A stretch of DNA of 64,000 nt. It comes from Spirilliplanes yamanashiensis (GTDB taxonomy: Bacteria; Actinomycetota; Actinomycetes; Mycobacteriales; Micromonosporaceae). The DNA lies in NCBI RefSeq assembly GCF_016863475.1, contig NZ_BOOY01000030.1, positions 124,001 to 188,000 on the forward strand. The letters are read 5' to 3'. Within the stretch, counting starts at the first letter, position 1. Each line of letters begins with the position of its first letter. Position numbers and translations under genes: made by a program. Under the pieces are notes generated by a model. The model searched no databases. It had not been told where the DNA came from and saw only the letters and a list, made by a program, of their open reading frames with translations. Shown one piece after another: positions 46,043-55,070 of the stretch.

Positions 46043-47331
46043 CGGCCGGCCCCCCGAACGGCCGGCCGGGTCGCCGGCCGGATGTCCAGGCGGGCGGCCA
46101 GGACCGGCAGCAGGGCCGGGTGCAGGCGGGGGTTCCAGCCGGCGCCCCCGGCCGCGAGCTCCGCGGTGCGCAGCCACAGTTCGGCGAGGTACGCGTCGGC
46201 GACGGCGCGGCACTGGTCCGGCCCGAGGCCGGCGCGCGGCCCGTGCCGGCGCACCTGCCCGGCCATGTGGGCGGCCGCGCCGGCGGCGTCGAGGCCGCGC
46301 AGCGACAGGGCCGTCTGGAAGGCCTGGTGGGCGAGGTCGAAGCCGACGGGCACCCCGGCGCCCCGGTTCTCCCAGTCCCACGCGACGAGCCGGCCGCGGT
46401 GCTCGCCGAGGTTCCACGGCACCCAGTCGCCGTGCCAGTCGCCGAACTCCAGCAGGGTGGCGCCGTCGCGCCGGTCGAGCGCGGCGACCAGGTCGCAGAT
46501 CGGGCCGCCGGCCCGCTCGGCCCTAACGGCCAGCCCGGCCAGGTACGCCGAGCCGCCGAGCGCCTCGGGTGCGGCCGCCGGGCCGCCGCGGCGGGCGACG
46601 GCCAGCATGGCGCCGACGCGCGGGGTGTCCGGCCGGCTGATCCGGCGCACGCTGCGGGGCATGGGCTCCACGACGGTGACGGCGCGGTCGCCCCACTCCA
46701 GGGCGCGCAGCAGCCGCGGGATCGCGGGCAGGCCGGCGCCGCCGCGGGGCAGCCCGCTCAGGGCGGCGGCCTCGGCGCGGGCGAGCGCGCGGGTCGCGTC
46801 GTTCCAGCCGATCTTCGCGTATCCGCGCGGCCGGCCGTGGTCGTCGAACAGCTGCAGGGTGGGCTTGTGGTGCGGGTCCGGCGGGCGCACCCCGATCGCG
46901 GCGTGCAGCGGGACGCCGAGCAGCGCGCCCAGCTCCTCGGTGAGCAGCAGCTCGCGCAGGTCCGCGCCGTCGGGGGCGGACACCGTCAGGACGGGCATGC
47001 CGGCCAGGCCGGTGCCGCCGAGCGCGGCGAGGACGCCCACCGCCAGCCGGTTGAGCCGCACGCGGGCGGGACGCAGCGCGTTGTAGGCGATGGTCGACGC
47101 CGCGGCGACCCGGCGGGAGGCGAGCGGCAGCAGGAACCGGGCGTGCTCCAGCGACGGCACGACGGCGTACCGCGCCATCGCCCGCTGCCCGGCGGGCGTG
47201 GCGGCGGGACCGCGGTGCACCCGCAGGCGAAGCCGCGCGTCGGGGAAGATCGCCCGGGTCACCCAGCCGATGCCGTCCCGGCGGTCGCGCGGGTCGGTGA
47301 CGTCGGTGGTGTCGGTGATGTCGTCCGCCAT
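46039..47331 (-). CDS. APH/choline-kinase-fold protein coupled to the glycosylphosphotransferase
   Basis: 430 aa. The C-terminal half has FGDWHGDWVPWNLGEHRGRLVAWDWENRG, the HGD-x4-N catalytic loop and the DWE metal-binding motif of aminoglycoside-phosphotransferase-like kinases. The N-terminal 150 residues are not recognisable and contain a possible Lys-bearing strand later (GYAKIGWND, about residue 170). The ATG at 47331 is favoured over GTG at 47337 because GGGGGAGGGGG lies at a better distance. The stop shares ATGA with the next gene. A sugar or lipid-carrier phosphorylation role is possible but unproven. Confidence 0.7.
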   Translation of the reverse strand: MADDITDTTDVTDPRDRRDGIGWVTRAIFPDARLRLRVHRGPAATPAGQRAMARYAVVPSLEHARFLLPLASRRVAAASTIAYNALRPARVRLNRLAVGVLAALGGTGLAGMPVLTVSAPDGADLRELLLTEELGALLGVPLHAAIGVRPPDPHHKPTLQLFDDHGRPRGYAKIGWNDATRALARAEAAALSGLPRGGAGLPAIPRLLRALEWGDRAVTVVEPMPRSVRRISRPDTPRVGAMLAVARRGGPAAAPEALGGSAYLAGLAVRAERAGGPICDLVAALDRRDGATLLEFGDWHGDWVPWNLGEHRGRLVAWDWENRGAGVPVGFDLAHQAFQTALSLRGLDAAGAAAHMAGQVRRHGPRAGLGPDQCRAVADAYLAELWLRTAELAAGGAGWNPRLHPALLPVLAARLDIRPATRPAVRGAGR

Positions 47332-47499
47332 CGCCACGACCCCCTCCCCCGCGAGTGCGTCCCGCCGCGCCGGTCGACACAGCTGACATCAACGCTAAGT
47401 GAGCGTGGCGGGGCGAAGCATGGGCCGGAAGGGGGAGGGAATGACACCGTTTCAGCTGCATACAGGTGCAATTGCGGGTCCAGTCGACCGGGTACGGCA

Positions 47500-47530
47500 C
47501 CGATGTCCGATTACCGAGAGCGACCGATGT
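47500..47530 (+). promoter_or_regulatory. repeat element shared with the exopolysaccharide operon promoter
   Basis: CCGATGT (47500-47506), CGATTACCGAGAG (47508-47520), CCGATGT (47524-47530). Compare CGATTACCGATAG and CCGATGT at 41276-41309 (other strand). It lies between the kinase-like gene and the end of the GH16 gene. Confidence 0.4.
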
Positions 47531-47559
47531 CGCAGGGCGAAAACCTCAAGCGGCGGGAT

Positions 47560-48540
47560 TCACCGCTGCCAGACCCGGACGTGGTCGACGACGAAGTCGG
47601 CCGGGAACCGCGTGGCGGCGTCCGGGTCGCCGAGCCAGCCGCCGACCTGGACGTTGAGCCGTAGGTTGAACGGCCGGCTGAACGCCTCGGCGAACCACGG
47701 GGTCGTCGTGCGGTCCCGCCGGTAGACCGGCACGCCGTCGATGTACCAGCGCAGCTCGCCGGGCTCCCACTCGGTGGTGTAGGTGTGGAACCCGTCGGCG
47801 GGGTGCCCGGTGGTGAGGGTGTGCCGGTTGTCCTGCTTGACCGGCGTGTAGTCGTAGAAGATCGCCTGGGTGGCGGCGCGGTGGTAGGCGGCGCCGCCGG
47901 GCAGCTCGACCACGTCGATCTCGCCCTTGCCCCCGTCGTCCGGGCGCAGCCAGAACGCGGGCCACAGCCCCTGCGAGCCGTCGGGCACGGTCGGCGACTT
48001 CGCCCGCACCTCGAAGCGCCCGTACGTGAACGACGCCTTGCCGATGGTGTCCAGGTACGCCTCGGTGTAGGACCGGGTCTGCGACCCGCACCGGACGCGT
48101 TCCCGCAGGGCCCGGATGACGAGCACGCCGTCCCGCTCGAAGGCGTTGCGCGGGCTCGCCACGTTGCAGCCGAGGTCGACGTCGCGGCCCTCGCCGTCGC
48201 GCACGTTCCACCGGGCCCGGTCGATGACGGTGTCGTCGAACTCGTCGGCCCACACCAGCCGCCAGCCCGGCACCGCCGGAGCCTTCGGGGGCCGCGTGGC
48301 GGCGCGGGTCGCCGCAGGTTCGGACGGCCCATCGGTCACCCGCACCGAGGGCCGCGTCGACGAGGCCGGCGGCGACGCCGGCGACGGCCGGCTCTCCGCC
48401 GGGGCGACCGCGACCGGGGTGCCCGCCACCGGCGCGGGCGATCCGGGCGCCGCCGGGCGGGTGAGGTGGATCAGGGCGCCCGCGAGCAGGCCGCCCAGCA
48501 CCAGCAGGACCACCGGCCGGGGTGCTGACCTGGGCGCCAT
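47560..48540 (-). CDS. secreted GH16 beta-glucanase
   Basis: 326 aa. A hydrophobic N-terminal segment (VVLLVLGGLLAGALIHL) acts as signal peptide or anchor. A Ser/Pro/Ala-rich linker follows to about residue 88. The family 16 domain starts at WRLVWADEFDDTVID and has the catalytic GEIDVVELPG (E-x-D-x-x-E). LRLNVQVGGWLGDPD and FVVDHVRVWQR close the jelly roll. The ATG at 48540 is used; a GTG three codons upstream is an alternative. Located next to exopolysaccharide genes, it may trim or release that polymer. Confidence 0.88.
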   Translation of the reverse strand: MAPRSAPRPVVLLVLGGLLAGALIHLTRPAAPGSPAPVAGTPVAVAPAESRPSPASPPASSTRPSVRVTDGPSEPAATRAATRPPKAPAVPGWRLVWADEFDDTVIDRARWNVRDGEGRDVDLGCNVASPRNAFERDGVLVIRALRERVRCGSQTRSYTEAYLDTIGKASFTYGRFEVRAKSPTVPDGSQGLWPAFWLRPDDGGKGEIDVVELPGGAAYHRAATQAIFYDYTPVKQDNRHTLTTGHPADGFHTYTTEWEPGELRWYIDGVPVYRRDRTTTPWFAEAFSRPFNLRLNVQVGGWLGDPDAATRFPADFVVDHVRVWQR

Positions 48541-48676
48541 GCGGCTCACTGTAGGTGCCTGCCGGAGGCCCGTCAGTCGATCGGCGGATCGCGCCGGACG
48601 CCGCCCGGAGGCATGAAACGCGGGCGATCAGGTGAACAAGAGGACCGACCCACAACCGACGGATCGGGGAACCCGC

Positions 48677-50059
48677 ATGACCACTGACTCGGTGCAGACG
48701 CTGCTCGTCCTGGGCGCGAGCGGCGATCTGACGGCGCGGCTGCTGCTGCCGGGCCTGGCCGGGCTGCTGGCCGGCGGGGCCGCGCCCGGCCTGGCCCTGG
48801 TCGGCAGCGGCACCGACGACTGGGACGACGAGCGGTGGCGCAGCCGGGTCACCGAGTCGTTCGCCGCGGCGGGCGGCGACCCGGCCGTGGCGCGGGTGGC
48901 CGGGACCGCCCGCTACCTGCGGGCCGACGTGACCCGCCCCGACGACCTGCGGCGGCTGCTCGCGGCGTGCGAGGGCCGCGTCGCGATCTTCTTCGCGCTG
49001 CCGCCCGCGGTCACCGCCGCCGCGTGCGCGGTGCTGGCGGACATCGGCGTGCCGGCCGGCACCCGGCTGGTCCTGGAGAAGCCCTTCGGCACGGACGCGC
49101 AGAGCGCACGGCAGCTCAACGAGCTGCTGAGCCGGCTGGTCCCGGAGGACCAGGTCCACCGGGTGGACCACTTCCTCGGCAAGTCCACGGTGCTGAACAT
49201 CCTCGGCCTGCGCTTCGCCAATCGCATCTTCGAACCGCTGCTGTCCTCCGCGCACGTCGAGTCGGTCGACATCGTCTTCGACGAGAGCCTCGCACTGGAG
49301 GGCCGGGCCGGCTACTACGACAGGGCCGGCGCCCTCGCCGACATGATCCAGAGCCACCTGCTGCAGGTGCTGGCGCTGCTCGTCATGGAGGCGCCGCCCA
49401 CCCTGGACGCCCGGGAGTTCCGCGACCGCAAGGCGCAGGTGCTGCGCGCCACCCGGCTGTGGGACGACGACCCCGCGGCGTGCAGCCGGCGGGCCCGGTA
49501 CGCGGCCGGCGCGGTGGACGGGCGGCAGCTGCCCGCGTACGCCGACGAGGCCGGCGTGGACCCCGCGCGCGGCACCGAGACCCTCGCCGAGCTGGTCGTC
49601 GCCGTGGACACCTGGCGCTGGGCCGGGGTGCCGTTCCGGCTGCGGTCCGGCAAGGCGCTGAGCGCCACCCGCAAGGAGGCGGTGATCACGTTCAAGCCGC
49701 CGCAGCGGGTGCCGGACGGCCTGACCGGCTGGAACCGGCACGACCGGCTGCGCATCGGCTTCGGCCCCGACCGGCTGCACCTCGACTTCAGCATCAACGG
49801 TCCCGGCGACCCGTTCGTCCTCGACCCGGTGACGCTGGATGCGGAGTTCGGGCCGGGCGACCTGCCGCCGTACGGCGAGGTGCTGCGCGGCGTCCTGGAG
49901 GGCGACCCGACGCTGTCGGTGCGCGGCGACACCGCCGAGGAGTGCTGGCGGATCGTCGACCCGGTGCTGGCGGCGTGGCGCTCGGGCGCGGTGCCGCTGC
50001 TGGAGTACCCGGCCGGCAGCACCGGGCCCGCCGACTCGCTGCTGCGGGCGGACGCCTGA
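48677..50059 (+). CDS. glucose-6-phosphate dehydrogenase-like protein
   Basis: 460 aa, somewhat shorter than standard Zwf (about 490-510). LLVLGASGDLTARLLLPGL is the NADP fold start and VLEKPFG has the conserved Lys. HRVDHFLGKSTVLNIL replaces the usual RIDHYLGKE-type signature, with Ser where Glu is common. EGRAGYYDRAGALADMIQSHLLQ keeps the catalytic His. ATG at 48677 after GGGGA. It is a divergent G6PD paralogue; NADP-linked oxidation of a hexose-6-phosphate is the likely reaction. Coupled to GH15 by a 1-nt overlap. Confidence 0.8.
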   Translation: MTTDSVQTLLVLGASGDLTARLLLPGLAGLLAGGAAPGLALVGSGTDDWDDERWRSRVTESFAAAGGDPAVARVAGTARYLRADVTRPDDLRRLLAACEGRVAIFFALPPAVTAAACAVLADIGVPAGTRLVLEKPFGTDAQSARQLNELLSRLVPEDQVHRVDHFLGKSTVLNILGLRFANRIFEPLLSSAHVESVDIVFDESLALEGRAGYYDRAGALADMIQSHLLQVLALLVMEAPPTLDAREFRDRKAQVLRATRLWDDDPAACSRRARYAAGAVDGRQLPAYADEAGVDPARGTETLAELVVAVDTWRWAGVPFRLRSGKALSATRKEAVITFKPPQRVPDGLTGWNRHDRLRIGFGPDRLHLDFSINGPGDPFVLDPVTLDAEFGPGDLPPYGEVLRGVLEGDPTLSVRGDTAEECWRIVDPVLAAWRSGAVPLLEYPAGSTGPADSLLRADA

Positions 50060-51843
50060 TGGCCGGCCTGATCGAGGACTACGCCCTGCTGGGCGACCTG
50101 CACACCGCGGCGCTCGTCGGCCGGGACGGCTCCATCGACTGGCTGTGCCTGCCCCGGTTCGACTCCCCGGCGTGCTTCGCGGCGCTGCTGCACGACGAGA
50201 ACGCCGGCCACTGGCGGATCGGCCCGGCGGCGGGCGGCACGTGCACCCGCCGCCGGTACCGCGGCGACTCCCTCGTGCTGGAGACGGAGTGGGAGGGGCC
50301 CGACGGCACCGTGCGGGTGGTGGACCTCATGCCGCCGCGCGGCGACGCGGCGGACGTCGTGCGCATCGTCGAGGGCGTCAGCGGGCGGGTCCGGATGCGC
50401 AGCGAACTGCGGCTGCGCTTCGACTACGGGTCGGTCGTGCCCTGGGTGCGGCACGTCGACGGCATGCTGACGGCGGTGGCCGGGCCCGACGCCGTGTGGC
50501 TGCGCACCCCCGTCGCGCTGCACGGGCAGGACGAGGCGACGTGGGCGGAGTTCGAGGTCGAGGCGGGCGACCGGGTGCCGTTCGTGCTGATGTGGGCGCC
50601 GTCGCACCTGCCCGCCCCGACACCGGTCGACGCGGCGGACGCCCTGGCCGAAACGGAGTCGTTCTGGTCGGGCTGGATGGGGTCGTGCACGTACCGCGGC
50701 GGGTGGGAGGAGGCCGTGCGCCGGTCCCTCGTCACCCTGAAGGGACTGACGTACGCCCCGACCGGCGGCATCGCCGCGGCGGCCACCACCTCGCTGCCGG
50801 AGCACATCGGTGGCGTGCGCAACTGGGACTACCGGTACTGCTGGCTGCGCGACGCCACGTTCACCCTGCAGGCGCTGCTCGGCAGCGGCTTCGTCACCGA
50901 GGCGACGGCGTGGCGCAACTGGCTGTTGCGCGCGGTGGCCGGCTCCCCGGGTGACCTGCAGATCATGTACGGGCTCGACGGCACCCGCCGGCTGCCGGAG
51001 TACGAGCTGCCGTGGCTGCGCGGGTACGAGAACTCGGCGCCGGTGCGCATCGGCAACGGCGCCGCCGGGCAGTTCCAGCTCGACGTCTGGGGCGAGGTGC
51101 TGGAGGGCCTGTACCTCGGGCGCGCGTCGGGCCTGGCGGCGTCGGCGGACGCGTGGGACCTGCAGAAGGCCCTGATGGACTACCTGGAGGGCCACTGGGA
51201 CGACCCCGACAACGGGCTGTGGGAGGTGCGCGGCCCGCGGCGGCACTTCGTGCACTCGAAGGTGATGGCCTGGGCCGGGGTGGACCGGATGGCCCGCTCG
51301 GTCGCCGAGTTCGGCCTGGACGGGCCGGCCGAGCGGTGGCACGCCCTGCGCGACCAGATCCACGCCGACGTGTGCGCGAACGGCTTCGACCCCGGCCGCG
51401 GCACGTTCACCCAGTACTACGGCGGCTCCGAACTGGACGCCTCGCTGCTGCTGATCCCCCGCGTCGGGTTCCTGCCGTGGCGCGACGAGCGGGTGGCCGG
51501 GACCGTCCGCGCCGTGCAGCGGGAGCTGTGCGAGGACGGCTTCGTCCTGCGCTACCGGACCGACAGCGGCGTCGACGGCCTGCCCGGCGACGAGGGCGCC
51601 TTCCTGGCGTGCAGCTTCTGGCTGGTCGACGCTCTGCACGGCCTGGGGCGCACCGGCGAGGCGGTGGCGCTGTTCGAACGCCTGCTGGGGCTGCGCAACG
51701 ACGTCGGGCTGCTGGCCGAGGAGTGGGACCCCCGGGCCCGGCGGCAGGTGGGCAACTTCCCGCAGGCGTTCAGCCACGAGCCGCTGGTCAACTCGGCGCG
51801 GCAGCTCGCGCGGGACACCACCGCGACCACGACCGGGCTGTGA
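50059..51843 (+). CDS. GH15 family glucoamylase/trehalase-like protein
   Basis: 594 aa. The N-terminal beta-sandwich (IEDYALLGDLHTAALVGRDGSIDWLCLPRFDSPACFAALL) and the alpha/alpha-barrel (NWDYRYCWLRDATFTLQALLGSGF ... YGLDGTRRLPEYELPWLRGYENSAPVRIGNGA) are the typical actinobacterial GH15 layout, which includes known trehalases. The start ATG overlaps the G6PD stop by one base (TGATG). There is no signal peptide, so it acts on a cytosolic substrate such as trehalose or a maltooligosaccharide, supplying glucose that could feed the G6PD route. Confidence 0.88.
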   Translation: MAGLIEDYALLGDLHTAALVGRDGSIDWLCLPRFDSPACFAALLHDENAGHWRIGPAAGGTCTRRRYRGDSLVLETEWEGPDGTVRVVDLMPPRGDAADVVRIVEGVSGRVRMRSELRLRFDYGSVVPWVRHVDGMLTAVAGPDAVWLRTPVALHGQDEATWAEFEVEAGDRVPFVLMWAPSHLPAPTPVDAADALAETESFWSGWMGSCTYRGGWEEAVRRSLVTLKGLTYAPTGGIAAAATTSLPEHIGGVRNWDYRYCWLRDATFTLQALLGSGFVTEATAWRNWLLRAVAGSPGDLQIMYGLDGTRRLPEYELPWLRGYENSAPVRIGNGAAGQFQLDVWGEVLEGLYLGRASGLAASADAWDLQKALMDYLEGHWDDPDNGLWEVRGPRRHFVHSKVMAWAGVDRMARSVAEFGLDGPAERWHALRDQIHADVCANGFDPGRGTFTQYYGGSELDASLLLIPRVGFLPWRDERVAGTVRAVQRELCEDGFVLRYRTDSGVDGLPGDEGAFLACSFWLVDALHGLGRTGEAVALFERLLGLRNDVGLLAEEWDPRARRQVGNFPQAFSHEPLVNSARQLARDTTATTTGL

Positions 51844-51862
51844 GCCCGGCCGCGGCCGGCGG

Positions 51863-53536
51863 TCACTGCATCCGGCGGACGACCTCCTCGGCGGTCAGCC
51901 GGCCCCGGCGGGGGTCGGGCGCGGCGGCGGTCGCGGTGCGCCAGTCGCGGCGGGCGGTGCGCGGCGCGCGGCCGTCCGCGGTGGCCGGCGGGTCGGCCGG
52001 GCGGCGCAGGTGCCAGTCGGTGACGTCCTGGTAGGCGGCGGCGACGGCCAGCAGCCGGTCCTCCGCGTACGGCGGTGCGCCGAGGATCGTGCCGATCGGC
52101 AGGCCGGCCGCGGTGAAGCCGATCGGCAGGGCCAGTTCGGGCAGGCCGATGATGTCGAACGGCAGCGGGCCGGTCTGCACGACGACGTCGCACCGGTCGA
52201 ACAGGTCCAGCACCCGTTCCAGCAGCACCAGCTTGGCGCGCTGGCCGGTCAGGTACTCGTCGGCGCCGAGCAGCGCGCCCTGCAGCCAGCCGGTGACCGA
52301 CACCCCGAACGCGCGCAGGTCGGTGCGCAGGTACGGCTTGAACGGCTCGCTGCGTTCGGGCAGCCGGACGTTGTTGAACTCGGGGCCGGTCAGCAGCTCC
52401 CACTCGGCGGGCAGCGGCACGTCGACCAGGCTCGCGCCGGGGATGGCGTCGAGCGCGGCGAGGAACGCCCGGCGCGCCGCGGCGGTCGGCGTGGCGCCGG
52501 CGGTGTACCCGGGGATGACGCCGACGCGGGTGCGCCAGCGCAGCCGCGGCCGGCGGTTGGCGCGCACCGGCGTCGCGGCGGCCACCAGGTCACCGACGGG
52601 CGGCAGGCCCTGGGTGCGGGGGTCGCGGCGGTCGGGGCCGGCCATCGCGGTGAGCATGATGGCGGCGTCCATGGCGTCGCGGGCGAGCGGGCCGGGATGG
52701 TCGCGGGTGTAGCTGAGCGGGATGATGCCGTACAGCGACACGCGGCCCATGGTGGGCTTGAGGCCGGTCAGGTTCTGCGCGTTCGACGGGCCGGTGATGG
52801 ACCCGCCGGTCTGGGTGCCGGTGCCGGAGGTGGCCAGCCGGCCGGCCACCGCGGTGGCGGAGCCGGTGGACGAGCCGCCGGGGTCGACCGACGGGTCGGT
52901 GGGCGCCCACGCGCTGACGGTGGTGATGACCCCGTTGGGCGCGGTGGCGCGGGTGGTGGCCAGCGGGCCCATCTGCGTCTTGCCGAGCACGATGCCGCCG
53001 GCGGCCCGCAGCCGGGCCACCGCGGTCGCGTCGGACGGCGGCACGAAGTCCTGGAACAGGTACGAGTTCGCCGTCGTGCGCAGCCCGGCCGTCCAGTAGT
53101 TGTCCTTGACAGCCAGCGGAATGCCGCGCAGCGGCGTGCGCGGGCCGCGGCGGCCCAGCCGCCGCGCCTCGGCGAGGGCCCGGTCGCCGGCGACCAGGTT
53201 GAACGCCTGGTAGACGGGCTCGACGACGCCGATCCGGTCCAGGTACGCCTCGACGAGCCGCTCCGGGTCGAGCCGGCCGGCGCGGATCAGCCACGCCGCC
53301 TCGGCGATGGTCAGCTCGGTGATGTCGCGCAGCGCCTCGGGCCGCGGCGGCCGGTACGGCGTGCCGCGGGTGCCCCGGAACCCGCCGGGCGGCTGCGCCG
53401 GGGCGCCCGCGTACGCGATCGACGGCAGGGCGGCCGCGCCGGCCGCGGTGGTTCCCGCGACGGCGGCGGCCCGCACCAGGAACGAGCGCCGGTCGACCAG
53501 GCGGTCCACCGGCCCGGGGCCGGCCGCGGCGGTCAC
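51863..53536 (-). CDS. Tat-exported amidase (amidase-signature family)
   Basis: 557 aa. DRRSFLVRAAAVAGTTAAGAAALPSIAYA is a twin-arginine signal. The catalytic triad is visible: Lys in GIPLAVKDNYW, cis-Ser in the GGSSTGSATAVAG loop and nucleophile Ser in GTQTGGSITGPS. The C-terminus has LPELALPIGFTAAGLPIGTILGAPPYAEDRLLAVAAAYQ, usual for the family. The GTG at 53534-53536 overlaps the previous stop (GTGA). An extracellular amide or peptide-amide hydrolase is expected. Confidence 0.88.
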   Translation of the reverse strand: MTAAAGPGPVDRLVDRRSFLVRAAAVAGTTAAGAAALPSIAYAGAPAQPPGGFRGTRGTPYRPPRPEALRDITELTIAEAAWLIRAGRLDPERLVEAYLDRIGVVEPVYQAFNLVAGDRALAEARRLGRRGPRTPLRGIPLAVKDNYWTAGLRTTANSYLFQDFVPPSDATAVARLRAAGGIVLGKTQMGPLATTRATAPNGVITTVSAWAPTDPSVDPGGSSTGSATAVAGRLATSGTGTQTGGSITGPSNAQNLTGLKPTMGRVSLYGIIPLSYTRDHPGPLARDAMDAAIMLTAMAGPDRRDPRTQGLPPVGDLVAAATPVRANRRPRLRWRTRVGVIPGYTAGATPTAAARRAFLAALDAIPGASLVDVPLPAEWELLTGPEFNNVRLPERSEPFKPYLRTDLRAFGVSVTGWLQGALLGADEYLTGQRAKLVLLERVLDLFDRCDVVVQTGPLPFDIIGLPELALPIGFTAAGLPIGTILGAPPYAEDRLLAVAAAYQDVTDWHLRRPADPPATADGRAPRTARRDWRTATAAAPDPRRGRLTAEEVVRRMQ

Positions 53537-53922
53537 GACGCCCGCCAGGCGGTGCTGATCGACGGGTAGAGCAGGGGCGCCCGCTGCTGCGACAGCGGGA
53601 CGACGTGGGCCGGGTCGGTGCCGGCGGGCACGGGCAGCTGGTAGGCGCTGAGCGTGGTGACGGTGCCGCGCAGGAACGCGCGCAGCGAGGCCAGCACGGT
53701 GTCGCGGCCGGGCGACCCGGTCACCGGGTCCGGCCGGGTGCCGGGCGGAAGCTGGTCGAGGTCGATGCCGGCCAGGGCGAGCCGGGCGCGGATGAGGGTG
53801 TCGAGGTCGGCGTCGGTGGGCGGGGCAGGCGGCACGGCGATCGCCTCCAGCGGGGCGGTGTCCGGGATGTCGGTGGCCGGCGCCGCCGCCCGGCCCGGTG
53901 TCCCGGGGGCGGGCGGCGGCAC
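53533..53922 (-). CDS. hypothetical small protein between carboxypeptidase and amidase
   Basis: 129 aa. A Pro/Ala-rich N-terminus is followed by DADLDTLIRARLALAGIDLDQLPPGTRPDPVTGSPGRDTVLASLRAFLRGTVTTLSAYQLPV and LLYPSISTAWRAS. There is no clear signal peptide. GTG at 53920-53922, 12 bp after the carboxypeptidase stop; its stop overlaps the amidase start. Tight spacing on both sides argues that it is real. It could be a maturation or folding partner of the amidase. I know no family for it. Confidence 0.6.
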   Translation of the reverse strand: MPPPAPGTPGRAAAPATDIPDTAPLEAIAVPPAPPTDADLDTLIRARLALAGIDLDQLPPGTRPDPVTGSPGRDTVLASLRAFLRGTVTTLSAYQLPVPAGTDPAHVVPLSQQRAPLLYPSISTAWRAS

Positions 53923-53934
53923 GGGCGTCGGGCG

Positions 53935-55002
53935 TCAGGCGGCGTCGGCCCGGGCGAGTTCGGCGGGCGCGTCCGGGATGGCGGGGCCGCGTTCCGGGAT
54001 CGCGTCGGCCCGGGCGGGGTCGATCCGCCAGATCGAGCGGTCGGCGGCGCCCTGGGCGGTGGCGAGCATCGACACGTACGCCGTGCGGATCTGGAACTCG
54101 GTCCGGTCCTCGGGCAGGTCCGACAGCTCGACCAGCAGGCTGGCGCTGCCGAGGATGCCGTAGGCGTTCCGGGCGATGCCCTCGTAGTCCCCGCCGGGGT
54201 AGCGGGTGACGTTGGCGCGGGCGACGTACGTCATCGCGTCGTAGTTGCGCACCGCCAGCCGGCGGCCCGCCGTGACGGCCGCGCTGCTCGCCAGCGGGCT
54301 GGTCGGCCACAGGATGGACGCGGTGGTCTCCCGCCCGTCGGGCTGCCGGTAGCGGCCCTGCATGTGGTAGTCGACGACGATCCGCGGCTCGGTGGCGCGC
54401 CACAGCCGCAGGATCGCGCGGGACTCCGGCACCGGGTTGTCCGCGACGGGCGTCAGCGGGTTGTGGAACCGGTTCATGTCGTAGCCGACGCCCGGCTCGG
54501 TGTAGGGGCCGCTCGCGTCCGGGTCGTGGTTGTAGCGCTGGTTGCGCACGGCGCCGTCCGGATTGGCCTGCACGACGACGTCGATCGTGACCCGGCTGAG
54601 CAGCCAGCGGTGCCACGCGGTGCGCGGCACGCCGAGGGTCCACAGTGCGCGGATCGCGGCGGGCGTGCCGAGCGGCTCGTCGCCGTGCTGCTGGGTGACG
54701 TAGAGCAGCCGGGTCGGGCCGTACCCGACCGTGGCGAGCCGGATCGGGCGGCCCTCGTTGGTGCGGCCGATGGTGCCGAGCCGGACCCGTCCGTCGCTGT
54801 CCCGCGCGATGCGCGCCAGCGCGCGGCGGACCTCCTGGGGGCTGGGCCGGGCGGGGACCAGGTTCGCGGGGATCGCGGAGGTCAGCGCCGCGGTCGCCAC
54901 CGGCGACGGGGCGGTCCCCGCCGTGGCGGCGACCGGCGACGCGACGACGACTCCCCCGGCCAGCGCGGCGGCAACGGCGACGGCGGCCAGCTTCGATCTC
55001 AT
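53935..55002 (-). CDS. secreted M14 zinc carboxypeptidase
   Basis: 355 aa with a Sec signal peptide (LAAVAVAAALAGGVVVASPVAATAG). Zinc ligands are H and E of TQQHGDEPLG (HxxE) and the His in IVVDYHMQG. The catalytic Glu is in SASLLVELSDLPEDR. GYDMNRFHNP and VQANPDGAV are the substrate-binding segments. ATG at 55000-55002 follows GGAGGA. It starts an operon with the 129-aa protein and the amidase, so the three may jointly degrade or process peptides outside the cell. Confidence 0.88.
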   Translation of the reverse strand: MRSKLAAVAVAAALAGGVVVASPVAATAGTAPSPVATAALTSAIPANLVPARPSPQEVRRALARIARDSDGRVRLGTIGRTNEGRPIRLATVGYGPTRLLYVTQQHGDEPLGTPAAIRALWTLGVPRTAWHRWLLSRVTIDVVVQANPDGAVRNQRYNHDPDASGPYTEPGVGYDMNRFHNPLTPVADNPVPESRAILRLWRATEPRIVVDYHMQGRYRQPDGRETTASILWPTSPLASSAAVTAGRRLAVRNYDAMTYVARANVTRYPGGDYEGIARNAYGILGSASLLVELSDLPEDRTEFQIRTAYVSMLATAQGAADRSIWRIDPARADAIPERGPAIPDAPAELARADAA

Positions 55003-55070
55003 CGGCTCCTCCTTGATCGAGATCGTTCGATGCTCGTGCCGACGCTAAATCGGACCCGGCGGTCGCGCAC

